DNA of 64,000 bases. It comes from Streptococcus suis (lineage in GTDB: Bacteria; Bacillota; Bacilli; Lactobacillales; Streptococcaceae). Below are positions 16,486 through 24,919 of this stretch, in pieces. The notes beneath the pieces are model-generated. The model did no database searches, had not been told where the DNA came from, and saw only the letters and a program-made list of their open reading frames with translations. Each line of letters starts with the position of its first letter. Positions within the stretch are counted from its first letter, which is position 1. The DNA lies in contig NZ_JAIMEP010000003.1 of assembly GCF_019794555.1 (NCBI RefSeq), positions 62,001 to 126,000 of the forward strand. Direction: 5' to 3'. The position numbers and the translations under genes were made by a program.

Positions 16486-17091
16486 TTATTTTGCAGCTTT
16501 ATAAAGTTCGTTAACCTTGTTCCAATTTATCACTTCAAAGAAGGCTTTGATGTAATTTGGTCGAACGTTGCGGTAGTTTAGGTAGTATGCATGTTCCCAA
16601 ACATCGAGAGCCAAGATTGGCTTCAATCCTTGCATGATTGGTGTATCTTGGTTAGCGGTTGAAAGAATTTCTAATTTTCCTTCTTTATTAACTACCAAGA
16701 AAGCCCAACCTGAACCAAAGCGTGTTGTTGCAGCTGTAGTAAATGCTTCCTTAAAGGCATCAAAAGAACCGAATGTCGCATCGATTTCTGCAGCCAACTC
16801 TTCAGAAATTTCAGTTTTCTCTGGAGAAAGTAATTCCCAAAAGAGAGCGTGATTAAGATGTCCGCCACCATTGTTGATTAAGGCCTGACGAATATCTGCT
16901 GGAATTTGTTCAACATCTGAAAGGAGAGCCTCTAAATCTTCGCCAATTTCAGGATGCTTTTCAAGTGCTGCATTGGCATTTGCTACATAAGTTGCATGGT
17001 GCTTATCATGGTGCAAAGTCATTGTTTCCGCATCAATATGTGGTTCCAAAGCGTCATAAGCATAAGGTAAATCTGGTAAAATAATCGCCAT
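16486..17091 (-). CDS. sodA: Manganese superoxide dismutase
   Basis: 201 residues, normal length. The N-terminal [13 protein letters not shown] and [14 protein letters not shown] segments supply the first metal ligand (His26/27 region); HLNHALFW and the C-terminal DVWEHAYYL supply the others. Converts superoxide to peroxide and oxygen in the cytoplasm. Streptococci have a single Mn-type sodA, and the sequence used in streptococcal species typing is this gene. Confidence 0.97.
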   Translation of the reverse strand: MAIILPDLPYAYDALEPHIDAETMTLHHDKHHATYVANANAALEKHPEIGEDLEALLSDVEQIPADIRQALINNGGGHLNHALFWELLSPEKTEISEELAAEIDATFGSFDAFKEAFTTAATTRFGSGWAFLVVNKEGKLEILSTANQDTPIMQGLKPILALDVWEHAYYLNYRNVRPNYIKAFFEVINWNKVNELYKAAK

Positions 17092-17167
17092 AATTCTGTT
17101 CTCCTATAAATTTGATAGTTCTATTGTAACCCTTTCTGAGAGCCTTTTCAATTAATTTGTCTGAAAA

Positions 17168-18199
17168 TCACGATGTAGCGATTCTTAGCAAGGCAATATC
17201 AAATAGATAATCTTTATCAAATTGTCCTGTTTTAATTTGGTAATCTGTTTCAATTAATAGCTTGACGACCTTTTTCAAAAAACCAACCGACAGATTTCTT
17301 GAATCACGCAAGGCATATTTTACCTGATAGGGATTGATCTTGCGACCAGATAAATCTGACAAGGCAGTAACAATCTGCTGTTCACCACGACCTTGCTCGT
17401 GTAGTATTTGCACTTGAAGATAGGTGCGAAACTGATTTAACATAATCGCAATCAACTTGATTTCGTCCTCTCCTTGCAATCGTAAATCCCGAACAAGATG
17501 GTTTGCTTCATCCATTTTAGTTTGAAGGACAAGTTGAGTTAAATCAAAGATATTATCTTGAAGAGTCTTCGGGATTGCCGCATCTATATCGGCCAGCGAA
17601 ATTGCATTTTGTCCTCTATAGGATTGTAGAAAGACCAAATTTTTACTAACTTCTGCAAAATCAAAGTTAGATTTTACCATAAGATAGTGAAAAACATCTG
17701 GGTCCATCCGCAACCCAAGTCGACCGACTTCATTCTGGAAATGATTCTTCAACTCCATTTCCTTTAGAGGATTGGCTTCTAAAACCAATCCATCTCTTTT
17801 CAGAAGTTTGACAAGGCGACGCTTACTATCCAACTTACCAGGTGCTAGAATAATCAAGCGCGTGGTCTCAACTGGATTTTCCAAATAAGCCTCAAATTGC
17901 TTCAGCTCGTCATCCGTCAAGTAGCGCTTCTTATCCGTTGTTAAATCTGCGAAATAATCAAGAATCACTACTTTTTCATCAGAAAAGAAGGGAAGAGAAA
18001 CTAAATCCAAATCCACCTGGTGATAGTCAGCCTCTGACATATCAAAATAGGCAAAACCCAAGTCCGAAGTATCAAATTCCAGTTGCTTCATCAATAAGTC
18101 TTTCGCAATGTGATATTGACCAACATCTTCACCACATAAAATGGTCAATAAACCTAAGTTCCCTTTTTTTATTTGTTCAATCTGTTTAATTACTGTCAT
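17168..18199 (-). CDS. holA: DNA polymerase III delta subunit
   Basis: 343 residues, the usual length. The delta pattern is seen: an N-terminal degenerate AAA+ fold (LLTILCGEDVGQYHIAKDLL), the DEKVVILDYF segment and a C-terminal collar domain (DLTQLVLQTKMDEA...). It opens the sliding clamp during loading. sodA downstream and comEC upstream match the usual streptococcal order. Confidence 0.93.
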   Translation of the reverse strand: MTVIKQIEQIKKGNLGLLTILCGEDVGQYHIAKDLLMKQLEFDTSDLGFAYFDMSEADYHQVDLDLVSLPFFSDEKVVILDYFADLTTDKKRYLTDDELKQFEAYLENPVETTRLIILAPGKLDSKRRLVKLLKRDGLVLEANPLKEMELKNHFQNEVGRLGLRMDPDVFHYLMVKSNFDFAEVSKNLVFLQSYRGQNAISLADIDAAIPKTLQDNIFDLTQLVLQTKMDEANHLVRDLRLQGEDEIKLIAIMLNQFRTYLQVQILHEQGRGEQQIVTALSDLSGRKINPYQVKYALRDSRNLSVGFLKKVVKLLIETDYQIKTGQFDKDYLFDIALLRIATS

Positions 18200-18262
18200 A
18201 ATCTCTCCGTATTCTTCTCTCCATTATACCATGCAAAAAAGAAAACAGCTACAGAGAGTGCG

Positions 18263-18843
18263 TCACTCTTTTACCGTTTCAATACTCCACTGTTTCCAAC
18301 CTCGGAAACGGATTGCTCCTTGCAGATCCGTTCGGTAAACCTGCATATTTTGACTGTCGAAACGTTCCAGAGTTTCCTGATGCGGATGTTGATAGCGATT
18401 ATTTTCACCAGCAGAAATCAGAGCAATTTTTGCTCCAATATGGTCTAAAAATTCTTGATATGAAGAGCCCTTGGAGCCATGGTGACCTGCTTTCAGCACA
18501 TCGACTGGTAGCTGCGGATAAGAAGTGATTAAATCTAATTCCCCTTGCTCCAAGTCACCGGTAAAGAGGAAATTCATTTTTAACAAACGACCATAGAGTA
18601 CAATTGAGTCATTATTGCCTCCATCTCCGATTCCATTGGGATATAGAACTTCTAGATAGGAATCAAAAATGGGCAATTGATCTCCAGCTTTTACAACATG
18701 AACAGGGACATTGATTTTCCTCAAAGTCGCAACAAAATCTGGTACAGTCAAACTACCTGGAGAAACGTAAATCTTACCTATTTGAATCTGCTTAGCCACT
18801 TCTAGCACATCACCCACATGATCTGCATCGGTATGGGTACTAA
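18263..18843 (-). pseudogene. comEC: comEC 3' fragment, split by prophage 2
   Basis: About 193 codons of the C-terminal metallo-beta-lactamase-like domain of ComEC. They start with STHTDADHVGD at the junction and contain LKAGHHGSKGSS and the final GWKQWSIE. ComEC is the membrane channel that takes single-stranded DNA into competent cells. The long N-terminal membrane part is absent; it should lie beyond the right end of the window, past the prophage. In this state transformation should be blocked unless the phage excises precisely. Confidence 0.85.
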
Positions 18844-18860
18844 ATTTGATACAATCATAA
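18835..18860. other. Likely attachment junction of prophage 2 in comEC
   Basis: Reading comEC leftward to rightward, recognisable ComEC sequence ends at the Ser-Thr-His-Thr codons (about 18829-18840). Beyond it the sequence is AT-rich and holds a phage promoter. The exact crossover dinucleotide cannot be set without the other junction. Confidence 0.6.
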
Positions 18861-18874
18861 AGAAATGCTATAAT
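18846..18874 (+). promoter_or_regulatory. Junction promoter, probably giving a leaderless mRNA
   Basis: TTGATA at 18846-18851, 17-nt spacer, TATAAT at 18869-18874. The ATG at 18881 is 7 nt after the -10, so transcription should begin at or very near the start codon. No Shine-Dalgarno is possible. Confidence 0.75.
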
Positions 18875-18880
18875 TAAATT

Positions 18881-19339
18881 ATGAATTGTTTATTGAATTT
18901 ATTAGTAATTATTATTTTTTTCGCGCCATTTATCATTCTAGAAGTATATATCTTATGGACACTTACAATGTCGTCAGTTATCGTTCCAACAGAGAAATAT
19001 TTATCTAAACATTCACAAAAAGAGCTAAATAAACTTAAAAAAATAAAGGAAGAGTTGGGAATAATTGTTGAATCGAATGATATTCTCCTTGTTCAAAAAG
19101 CATATCTACTTCGGTTAAAAAAACAAACTTCCGCACTATACATTCTTTTAGTCGCACTTGTATCCTTTATAATTTCAAACTTAGACTTTTTTAACAACGG
19201 TACAATTACTCTATTTTCAACTTTCTGGTGGGGAATTTTCGTTGGGATAACAATCATTTTTCAATCAACTTTTATTATTCCAAAAATTGAGGAAAGGGTA
19301 TTCTTAATTGATTGCTTAATCGAGAAAATGCGGATATAA
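18881..19339 (+). CDS. Membrane protein next to the comEC junction, 152 aa
   Basis: Hydrophobic segments at about residues 4-30, 84-103 and 109-133 suggest three or four membrane passes around a charged central part (45-78, rich in Lys/Glu). No family recognised. It has its own consensus promoter and terminator and lies outside the recombinase operon, as lysogeny-expressed cargo genes do. Superinfection exclusion is a reasonable guess only. Confidence 0.65.
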   Translation: MNCLLNLLVIIIFFAPFIILEVYILWTLTMSSVIVPTEKYLSKHSQKELNKLKKIKEELGIIVESNDILLVQKAYLLRLKKQTSALYILLVALVSFIISNLDFFNNGTITLFSTFWWGIFVGITIIFQSTFIIPKIEERVFLIDCLIEKMRI

Positions 19340-19341
19340 AA

Positions 19342-19376
19342 CAAACGGTCGTAAACTAGATAGTTACGACCGTTTG
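19342..19376. terminator. Bidirectional terminator between 152-aa gene and recombinase
   Basis: CAAACGGTCGTAA paired with TTACGACCGTTTG around a short loop, with T/A runs on both sides. Serves both converging genes. Confidence 0.85.
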
Positions 19377-20918
19377 ATTTTTAAATTTAATAATTATTTT
19401 TTTCCCTGGATTGATTGTGACACTCCCTATCATCGTTTCCCATAATAACTCATCAAAGTCTGTTAACAAGCCCTCCTGTTTTTTAAGAACCTCCATGAAA
19501 ACCTGCAATTCCTTATTCCTTTTGGATTTTTTCATCCTCTGGAGTTCTAGTGATTCAATCTCCTGTACTATAACTTCATACTTTGAAGTCAGTTGATTAT
19601 ACTTATTAAGGTACTTGTCTTGGTCTTGGCTAATGATGGCATTTTCCGAAACTAGGTTTGCAACTAACTGACTGACAACTTCTGCTTCAGTTTCAAGGAT
19701 TTTTATCTTTTCGTCAATTACCTCAGGGCTTCCAATGGATAATAATACAGATAGATTATCAATTACTTCAAGTTTATTATCTAATACTTGATTAACAGCT
19801 GAGACAAACCACTGTTTCACCTCTTCCTCAGTAACGTGTGGGGTAGAACATTTACTACTGCCATTGTATTTTTCGTTACATCGATAGATTACCCTTCTGT
19901 ATTTGGAGGTTGAATGCCATACCTTGCTGCCAAAGAAGTGACCACAATCTCCACATACTAGTTTTGAGCTGAAGATTGTTGTACTCGACTTTCTGCATTT
20001 ATTATCGAGCACTTGTTGAACTGCATCAAAGGTCTCTCTATCTACTATTGCTTCATGGTTATTCTCCACATAATACTGAGGCAATTCACCTCTGTTGATG
20101 TTCTTCTTTTTGGTTAGAAAATCAATTGTATAAGTTTTTTGTAGTAAAGCATCCCCTTTATACTTCTCATTTCTAAGCATTCGCTTGATTGTGGTTGCGT
20201 TCCAATGAGATTTGCCGCTAGGAGAAGATATACCTTGTTCAGACAAATCCTTTGCGATATGATAAGGTGATTTTCCAATAAGAGCTTGCTGAAAGATGTA
20301 CCTAACAGTTTTGGCTTCATCCTGATCAACTACAATTGCCCCATCTTCACCTGCTTTAAAGCCTAAAACATTGGTATAAGGAAAATGAACCTTCCCTTCT
20401 GCGAATTGTTTCCTTAAGCCCCAAGTTACGTTTTCGGATATGCTCCTACTTTCTTCTTGTGCCAAACTAGACATGATGGTTATGAGTAGCTCACCTTTTG
20501 AATCTAGTGTCCAAATGTTTTCTTTCTCAAAGTAGATTTCTACACCTACCTCTTTCAACTGCCTAACTGTAGTCAGTGAGTCTACGGTATTCCTCGCAAA
20601 TCGACTAACAGATTTTGTAATAATCAAATCGATTTTGCCATTGAGTGCATCTTCCACCATAGCTTTGAAACCAGTTCTTAATTTTGTGTTTGTCCCACTG
20701 ATACCTTCATCAGAGTACATTTTAACAAATTCCCAATCATCCCTCCCATTTATGTATTCCGAGTAATACCGCATCTGCGACTCATAGCTTGTTGCTTGGT
20801 CTTCATGATCAGTTGATACCCTGGCATAGCCTGCAACCCTACGCTTCTTCAAAGAGAAATCATCTGAACTTGACCTAATAATACTTGGTGTAGCCTCAAT
20901 AGTAATTACTTTCTTCAC
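19356..20918 (-). CDS. Large serine recombinase 2
   Basis: 520 residues with GTG start. Resolvase catalytic domain at about 25-165 (GYARVSTDHEDQ: catalytic Ser; then ITKSVSRFARNTVD and EEIYFEKENIWT-type motifs), recombinase domain about 190-300, a zinc-ribbon CGDCGHFF...C...C about 315-370, and a long coiled coil (about 400-480) as in phage serine integrases. TAG/GTG overlaps the upstream recombinase. One of the pair must integrate the phage into comEC; the other may act in excision or as partner. Confidence 0.9.
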   Translation of the reverse strand: MKKVITIEATPSIIRSSSDDFSLKKRRVAGYARVSTDHEDQATSYESQMRYYSEYINGRDDWEFVKMYSDEGISGTNTKLRTGFKAMVEDALNGKIDLIITKSVSRFARNTVDSLTTVRQLKEVGVEIYFEKENIWTLDSKGELLITIMSSLAQEESRSISENVTWGLRKQFAEGKVHFPYTNVLGFKAGEDGAIVVDQDEAKTVRYIFQQALIGKSPYHIAKDLSEQGISSPSGKSHWNATTIKRMLRNEKYKGDALLQKTYTIDFLTKKKNINRGELPQYYVENNHEAIVDRETFDAVQQVLDNKCRKSSTTIFSSKLVCGDCGHFFGSKVWHSTSKYRRVIYRCNEKYNGSSKCSTPHVTEEEVKQWFVSAVNQVLDNKLEVIDNLSVLLSIGSPEVIDEKIKILETEAEVVSQLVANLVSENAIISQDQDKYLNKYNQLTSKYEVIVQEIESLELQRMKKSKRNKELQVFMEVLKKQEGLLTDFDELLWETMIGSVTINPGKKIIIKFKNQTVVTI

Positions 20919-22153
20919 TAATATCGCCCCTCTCTAATTTCTATAGGATATTTCCTTCCTTTTACTGGTATAACCCAGATGATACGTTGACCAAAGTCAT
21001 ACTCGATGTGTTTAATATTATTTTCAACCCACTCTTTATCTGGGACAATGCATAACTTGCTTTTAAACGATGCCAAAAGTCGCTTTTCTCCTAGTGTCCT
21101 ACATGGACATGATGAGGCTCCGAATCGATTACGTGTTCTACAATAGTATCTTACTGTTTTTTTAACATGTTTTGAGTCCACTTTAACAATCATCAAACAT
21201 CCGCAGTCTGAACAAAAAATTTTGTCACGGAAGATACCTTTATTTAAGTGACTTTCTTGATGCATTAACTGATATCTACGCTCCTTCTCATGAAGTACTA
21301 ATTCAAAATATTCTTTCGTAACAATTGGCTCGTGTGCATTTTCAATGATGTACTTATTGAGTTGTCCTTTGTTCCTTTTAGGATTCCTAGAGAATGCTTC
21401 ACGATAAGTCTTCTGTAGGACAAGTCGACCAAAGTATGCTTCTTGCTTGAAGAATTCTCTGATACTTGCTACGGTAAATGGATTACCAAGCCTTGTTAAG
21501 ACCTGCTCCTGATTGAGTTTATCAACTATCTGCTGTACCGAATCTCCATCCAGATACCATTTAAAGACTTTTCGAATAACTTTTGCCTCATTAGGTTCAA
21601 TCTGATATTGCTCTCCATCCCAACGGTATCCATACATATCCTGTGGAGTATGTGGAATCCCTTTTTCAAATTTCTTTTGGACTCGCCATCTTATATTTTC
21701 ACTCATGTTTTGAGACTCCTCCTGAGCTACTGAGGCAAGGAGGGTTAACATCAATTCTCCTTCTGAGCTAAGACTATCTATATTTTCTTTCTCAAAAGTA
21801 ACACCAATATTTTTCAGACGTAATTGTCGAACAGTAGTTAGTAATTCAACTGTATTTCGACCAAATCGAGCAATTGACTTAGTGATAATCCTATCAATCT
21901 TTCCATCATCACAATCCTTTAAAAGATTTTGAAAGCCTTGTCGATTACTTTGTTCTTTACCACTTATACCCTCATCATAATAAATCCCTACCAATTCCCA
22001 GTCTGGATGTGCTTGTATCAAACGGTTATAGTAGCTAATCTGTGTTGACAGAGAATGATGAAGACGACTATCAGAAACCCTTGCGTATGCCGCAACCTTT
22101 AATTTTGGCTTACAGGGTGATTTTATGGGTTGTATTCTTCTAACTGTTCTCAA
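20918..22153 (-). CDS. Large serine recombinase 1
   Basis: 411 residues. Catalytic YARVSDSRLHHSLSTQ with Ser near residue 26, SIARFGRNTVELLTT, recombinase domain about 175-280, and zinc-ribbon CSDCGCLMI...CRTRNRFGASSC about 315-350. It lacks the long C-terminal coiled coil of its neighbour. Start is TTG at 22153 after AAAGGAGTG. Element B lies upstream, so expression is tied to that promoter family. Two tandem serine recombinases acting together are known in some integrative elements and phages. Confidence 0.88.
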   Translation of the reverse strand: MRTVRRIQPIKSPCKPKLKVAAYARVSDSRLHHSLSTQISYYNRLIQAHPDWELVGIYYDEGISGKEQSNRQGFQNLLKDCDDGKIDRIITKSIARFGRNTVELLTTVRQLRLKNIGVTFEKENIDSLSSEGELMLTLLASVAQEESQNMSENIRWRVQKKFEKGIPHTPQDMYGYRWDGEQYQIEPNEAKVIRKVFKWYLDGDSVQQIVDKLNQEQVLTRLGNPFTVASIREFFKQEAYFGRLVLQKTYREAFSRNPKRNKGQLNKYIIENAHEPIVTKEYFELVLHEKERRYQLMHQESHLNKGIFRDKIFCSDCGCLMIVKVDSKHVKKTVRYYCRTRNRFGASSCPCRTLGEKRLLASFKSKLCIVPDKEWVENNIKHIEYDFGQRIIWVIPVKGRKYPIEIREGRY

Positions 22154-22177
22154 ATTAATACACTCCTTTCGCTACTA

Positions 22178-22213
22178 TATATCACTCTAAAAGAAAAAAA
22201 TATCCAGTTATTA
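22178..22213 (-). promoter_or_regulatory. Element B copy 5 (recombinase promoter)
   Basis: Minus strand: AATAACTGGATA (TGGATA = 22206-22201), 17-nt spacer containing TTAGAG at the fixed place, then GATATA. Same geometry as the other four copies with a weaker -10. Confidence 0.65.
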
Positions 22214-22372
22214 GGTCGATAATTGACTTATAAATGGTTGATATTTTTCAAGCATCAATTGCCTAAAAAGTTCAAATTCCTCAATAGTGATTGCTCCTTT
22301 ATTTAGAAGTACCTTTGCTTGTATCATTGTCAATTGATAGGTCATCTCATTATTAATTTTTTGAACGTCCAT
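22211..22372 (-). CDS. SHOCT-like small protein, 53 aa
   Basis: ATG at 22372 after AGGAGG; 53 residues. The C-terminal half (AKVLLNKGAITIEEFELFRQLMLEKY) is the SHOCT pattern (Leu-x-x-Gly-x-Ile-x-x-Glu-Glu-Phe). Such short proteins often precede recombinase genes in Firmicute elements. A role as a directionality or regulatory cofactor is possible. Expressed from element A. Confidence 0.65.
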   Translation of the reverse strand: MDVQKINNEMTYQLTMIQAKVLLNKGAITIEEFELFRQLMLEKYQPFISQLST

Positions 22373-22377
22373 ATTAT

Positions 22378-22419
22378 CCTCCTACCTTACTAGGTAGGTT
22401 TGGGAGTAATTTTTCCGCA
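22378..22419 (-). promoter_or_regulatory. Element A copy 1
   Basis: Minus strand TGCGGAAAAAT, an 11-nt gap, CCTACC/GGTAGG-type dyad (22398-22381) merging into AGGAGG. The ATG of the 53-aa gene follows after 5 nt. Identical layout to the copies at 53096, 53234 and 53312. Confidence 0.7.
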
Positions 22420-22436
22420 TTTTTTGAAAAAAAGCA

Positions 22437-22468
22437 AAAAAATAAAGCCTGATGTTTCCACCAGGCTT
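22437..22468 (-). terminator. Terminator after endolysin
   Basis: Minus strand AAGCCTG, 10-nt loop, CAGGCTT, then a T-rich tail. It isolates the late operon from the recombinase operon. Confidence 0.8.
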
Positions 22469-22477
22469 ATATCTTAA

Positions 22478-23947
22478 TTATGAAATTCTAAACCAACCTA
22501 CAACTTTACCAAGTTTAACTGTTCCAGTTGAATCGTAGAGTGAGCCATCCGCCATCCATTGACGTTTCACACGACGAGTAATTCCACCGCCACCAATTTC
22601 CAATTGGTCATTGATCCCGTTTTTATTATGGTCAGAATACCCATCAATATTCTGTTCCACACCATCAATACTTTTTCCATCTGAATCCGTCACACAGACA
22701 CCAATGTGACCATATACCAAACCATCCGTCTGAATGACATAAAAATCACCTGCTTTAGGATTCACACCCCAAGCATCGTAGATGACTTGGAAACCATTTG
22801 ATTTTGCTTTCTTCAAACAATCAATGGCATTAGTATAGGACATATTCTTTTCCGTAAGCTCTTGAACAATCTTATCCACCAAGGCAACACACTGTCCACC
22901 ATAAGGGTTAGATGGAACAGTCACCTTCTTACCGACCTTGGATAATGCTGACGCAACCACACGGCTTGCAACACTGGTTGGAATAGTGGTTGTTGTCCTT
23001 GAAGCTGCGTTGACCTTTAGAGTTTGTCCAACTCTTAAAATATCCGTTTTCTTCAAGCCATTTACCGCAAGAAGGGCATTAACTGTTAAACCAAACTTCC
23101 GAGCGATTCCATAATAAGTATCACCCTTCTGTGCTTGATAGGTCTGCTCACTATGGCCTTTAGTTGTTCCTTCTACATCCTGCTCAAGCACCCATGACTT
23201 GATTCCATCAAGTAGATATGCTCTCTTACTGTTGGACTGGTGAGCATTTTTTACTTGGAGGATTTTGTAGGTGCGCCCCTTGACCCAGTTGGCGATTTTC
23301 TGACCAGTCTGATAATGAGTCGCATGAGGCAACACCCTAAGACTATCACCAACAAGATAGATTGGTTTTGAAAGAGTTCCTGAACTCCCAACGGTTGAAC
23401 TGGGGGGCGATGGAACTATGGACTTGACTTCAACTCCTGTTATAGCTGATACAAGACCTTTCGCAATGTCCTCTTTCTTGTTCTCAAAAATCGCCATATC
23501 TTGTTCATTATCAATGAAGGCAATTTCCACCAAACGAAAGGTGTATCCACGACTTGCTGCTTGGTTGGCATTATAGAGCCAATCTACCTTCTTAATGCCA
23601 CGATTTTGGAAATATCGTGAAAGAAGAGATAGGATTGCCACATCTTCCTTATCCGCTTCTAAGGAAGATTGAATCAAGACTTCTGTACCTTTGGCACTAC
23701 CATTAAAGGCATTGAAGTGCAATTCAGTAATTGAGTCGTATCCCTTACCAATACTAGTAATACTCCGATAATCATAAACATTTTGTTCGGTAATAAAATC
23801 AATCTGTTGTCCACTGTACTTAGACATTAACTTGGCTAATTCTCGAACCTTTCCCGCTTCTGTGATGCCTAGTTTGGCATTCACTGCTCCAGGATCATAG
23901 CCTGTTCGTCCCTGGCCATGACCACAAATGACTAGATGTTTTCCCAT
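22478..23947 (-). CDS. Endolysin: amidase_3, SH3-like, LysM, CHAP
   Basis: 489 residues. Residues 1-175 form an N-acetylmuramoyl-L-alanine amidase_3 domain (HGQGRTGYDPGAVN, with His and Glu zinc ligands; ELHFNAF). About 195-265 is an SH3-like wall-binding segment, 270-315 a LysM (YQAQKGDTYYGIARKFGLT...). The C-terminus (330-489) is CHAP-like with GGQCVALVDK (Cys) and GHIGVC (His). Two lytic domains flank two wall-binding ones. It degrades peptidoglycan at the end of infection after holin opens the membrane. Confidence 0.85.
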   Translation of the reverse strand: MGKHLVICGHGQGRTGYDPGAVNAKLGITEAGKVRELAKLMSKYSGQQIDFITEQNVYDYRSITSIGKGYDSITELHFNAFNGSAKGTEVLIQSSLEADKEDVAILSLLSRYFQNRGIKKVDWLYNANQAASRGYTFRLVEIAFIDNEQDMAIFENKKEDIAKGLVSAITGVEVKSIVPSPPSSTVGSSGTLSKPIYLVGDSLRVLPHATHYQTGQKIANWVKGRTYKILQVKNAHQSNSKRAYLLDGIKSWVLEQDVEGTTKGHSEQTYQAQKGDTYYGIARKFGLTVNALLAVNGLKKTDILRVGQTLKVNAASRTTTTIPTSVASRVVASALSKVGKKVTVPSNPYGGQCVALVDKIVQELTEKNMSYTNAIDCLKKAKSNGFQVIYDAWGVNPKAGDFYVIQTDGLVYGHIGVCVTDSDGKSIDGVEQNIDGYSDHNKNGINDQLEIGGGGITRRVKRQWMADGSLYDSTGTVKLGKVVGWFRIS

Positions 23948-23953
23948 ATCTTA

Positions 23954-24349
23954 TCACCTCTCGTTGATTTGTTTTAAAATTGCTTGTAGTTTCTCAGGTA
24001 TTGGTAGACCAATTCGAACGGTATTTTCTAAGATACTTAACCCCTCATTACTGAGATAAAAGAAAATGACCATGGTTCGAATTGTTCCACCCTGCTTGAT
24101 GATTGCAGTATCAATCATATGACCTAATGAAACTAAAAATAAAATGGCTATCTTTTTAAAGATGCCACGAAAACCGATACTGCTTGACAATTGTTTCTCT
24201 ACAACTGCCGCAAAAATTCCTGTTAGATAGTCAATAATAATGAAGACAAGTAGGGCATACAGGATACCATCCAACTCTCCAAATAGACTACCAATCAAGC
24301 CTCCAATCATGGAAAATAAAATCTTATTAAGTGTTAACAATTCCTTCAT
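23954..24349 (-). CDS. Phage holin
   Basis: 131 residues, with hydrophobic helices at about 7-24, 26-47, 62-82 and 90-112. Start, length and the IIDYLTGIFAAVVEKQLSS segment match the phage_holin_4 family of Gram-positive phages. It permeabilises the membrane so the endolysin can reach the wall. Directly upstream of the endolysin gene. Confidence 0.88.
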   Translation of the reverse strand: MKELLTLNKILFSMIGGLIGSLFGELDGILYALLVFIIIDYLTGIFAAVVEKQLSSSIGFRGIFKKIAILFLVSLGHMIDTAIIKQGGTIRTMVIFFYLSNEGLSILENTVRIGLPIPEKLQAILKQINER

Positions 24350-24695
24350 CGGTCACCTCACTTTCTACTGAACCTCCCTGCACAATGGTAGGGTCTGACC
24401 AATCTGGTTGACCGTTCTCATCAAACCGCATCAGATAAAAACAATCATGGAATAAATCAGAAAGATTCAGAGTTAATGTGGTACTGCCCCACTGATTAAA
24501 TGCCCAAACTGTTTCTGTTGTAACTAACTGGCGCTTTCCATTTTTAATGGCAGGTCGCCTTACTTCTTCAAGATACATGTAAAAATCCTGCTCTGCGGTC
24601 TTACAACGTATGAACTCTCCGTTCTTACGCATGTAAGCGAGAGCTGTCTCCAAATCAAACGGTTCTGTTACTTTGTCAATATTGAGTAGTGCCAT
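24327..24695 (-). CDS. Phage protein of the lysis/tail boundary, 122 aa
   Basis: Overlaps the holin start by 23 nt. Contains ALAYMRKNGEFIRCKT and DLFHDCFYLMRF. Small proteins at this place are common in streptococcal phages, with no assigned role. Confidence 0.6.
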   Translation of the reverse strand: MALLNIDKVTEPFDLETALAYMRKNGEFIRCKTAEQDFYMYLEEVRRPAIKNGKRQLVTTETVWAFNQWGSTTLTLNLSDLFHDCFYLMRFDENGQPDWSDPTIVQGGSVESEVTDEGIVNT

Positions 24696-24700
24696 AGCAA

Positions 24701-24907
24701 CTAATCTCCTTTCTCTTCTTCAGGTTTTGTCTGAACTTCTAACAACTCAGTCAATTCCTGTTTTTCTTTTCGCAATTGACTAAGCTCCTCATCCCTTTCC
24801 ACCAATTGGATGGCAATGAGGTTCTTAGCGGTGATTTCATCAGATAGCTTTGTGACAAGCTCCTGAATAGTTAGCTTTAGTGATTGGTTGATTTGTTCTA
24901 GATTCAT
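24701..24907 (-). CDS. Coiled-coil phage protein, 68 aa
   Basis: Heptad-rich sequence over almost its full length and AAGGAG before the ATG. Sits between the antireceptor and holin region. Function unknown. Confidence 0.6.
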   Translation of the reverse strand: MNLEQINQSLKLTIQELVTKLSDEITAKNLIAIQLVERDEELSQLRKEKQELTELLEVQTKPEEEKGD

Positions 24908-24919
24908 CCGTGAACTCCT

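Noticed and set aside
18881..19339. N-terminal comEC piece
   Set aside because: Opposite strand and unrelated sequence; it is phage-side.
19356..22153. Serine recombinases as a separate transposon
   Set aside because: No second boundary or target duplication seen; they lie at the prophage end and fit phage integration.
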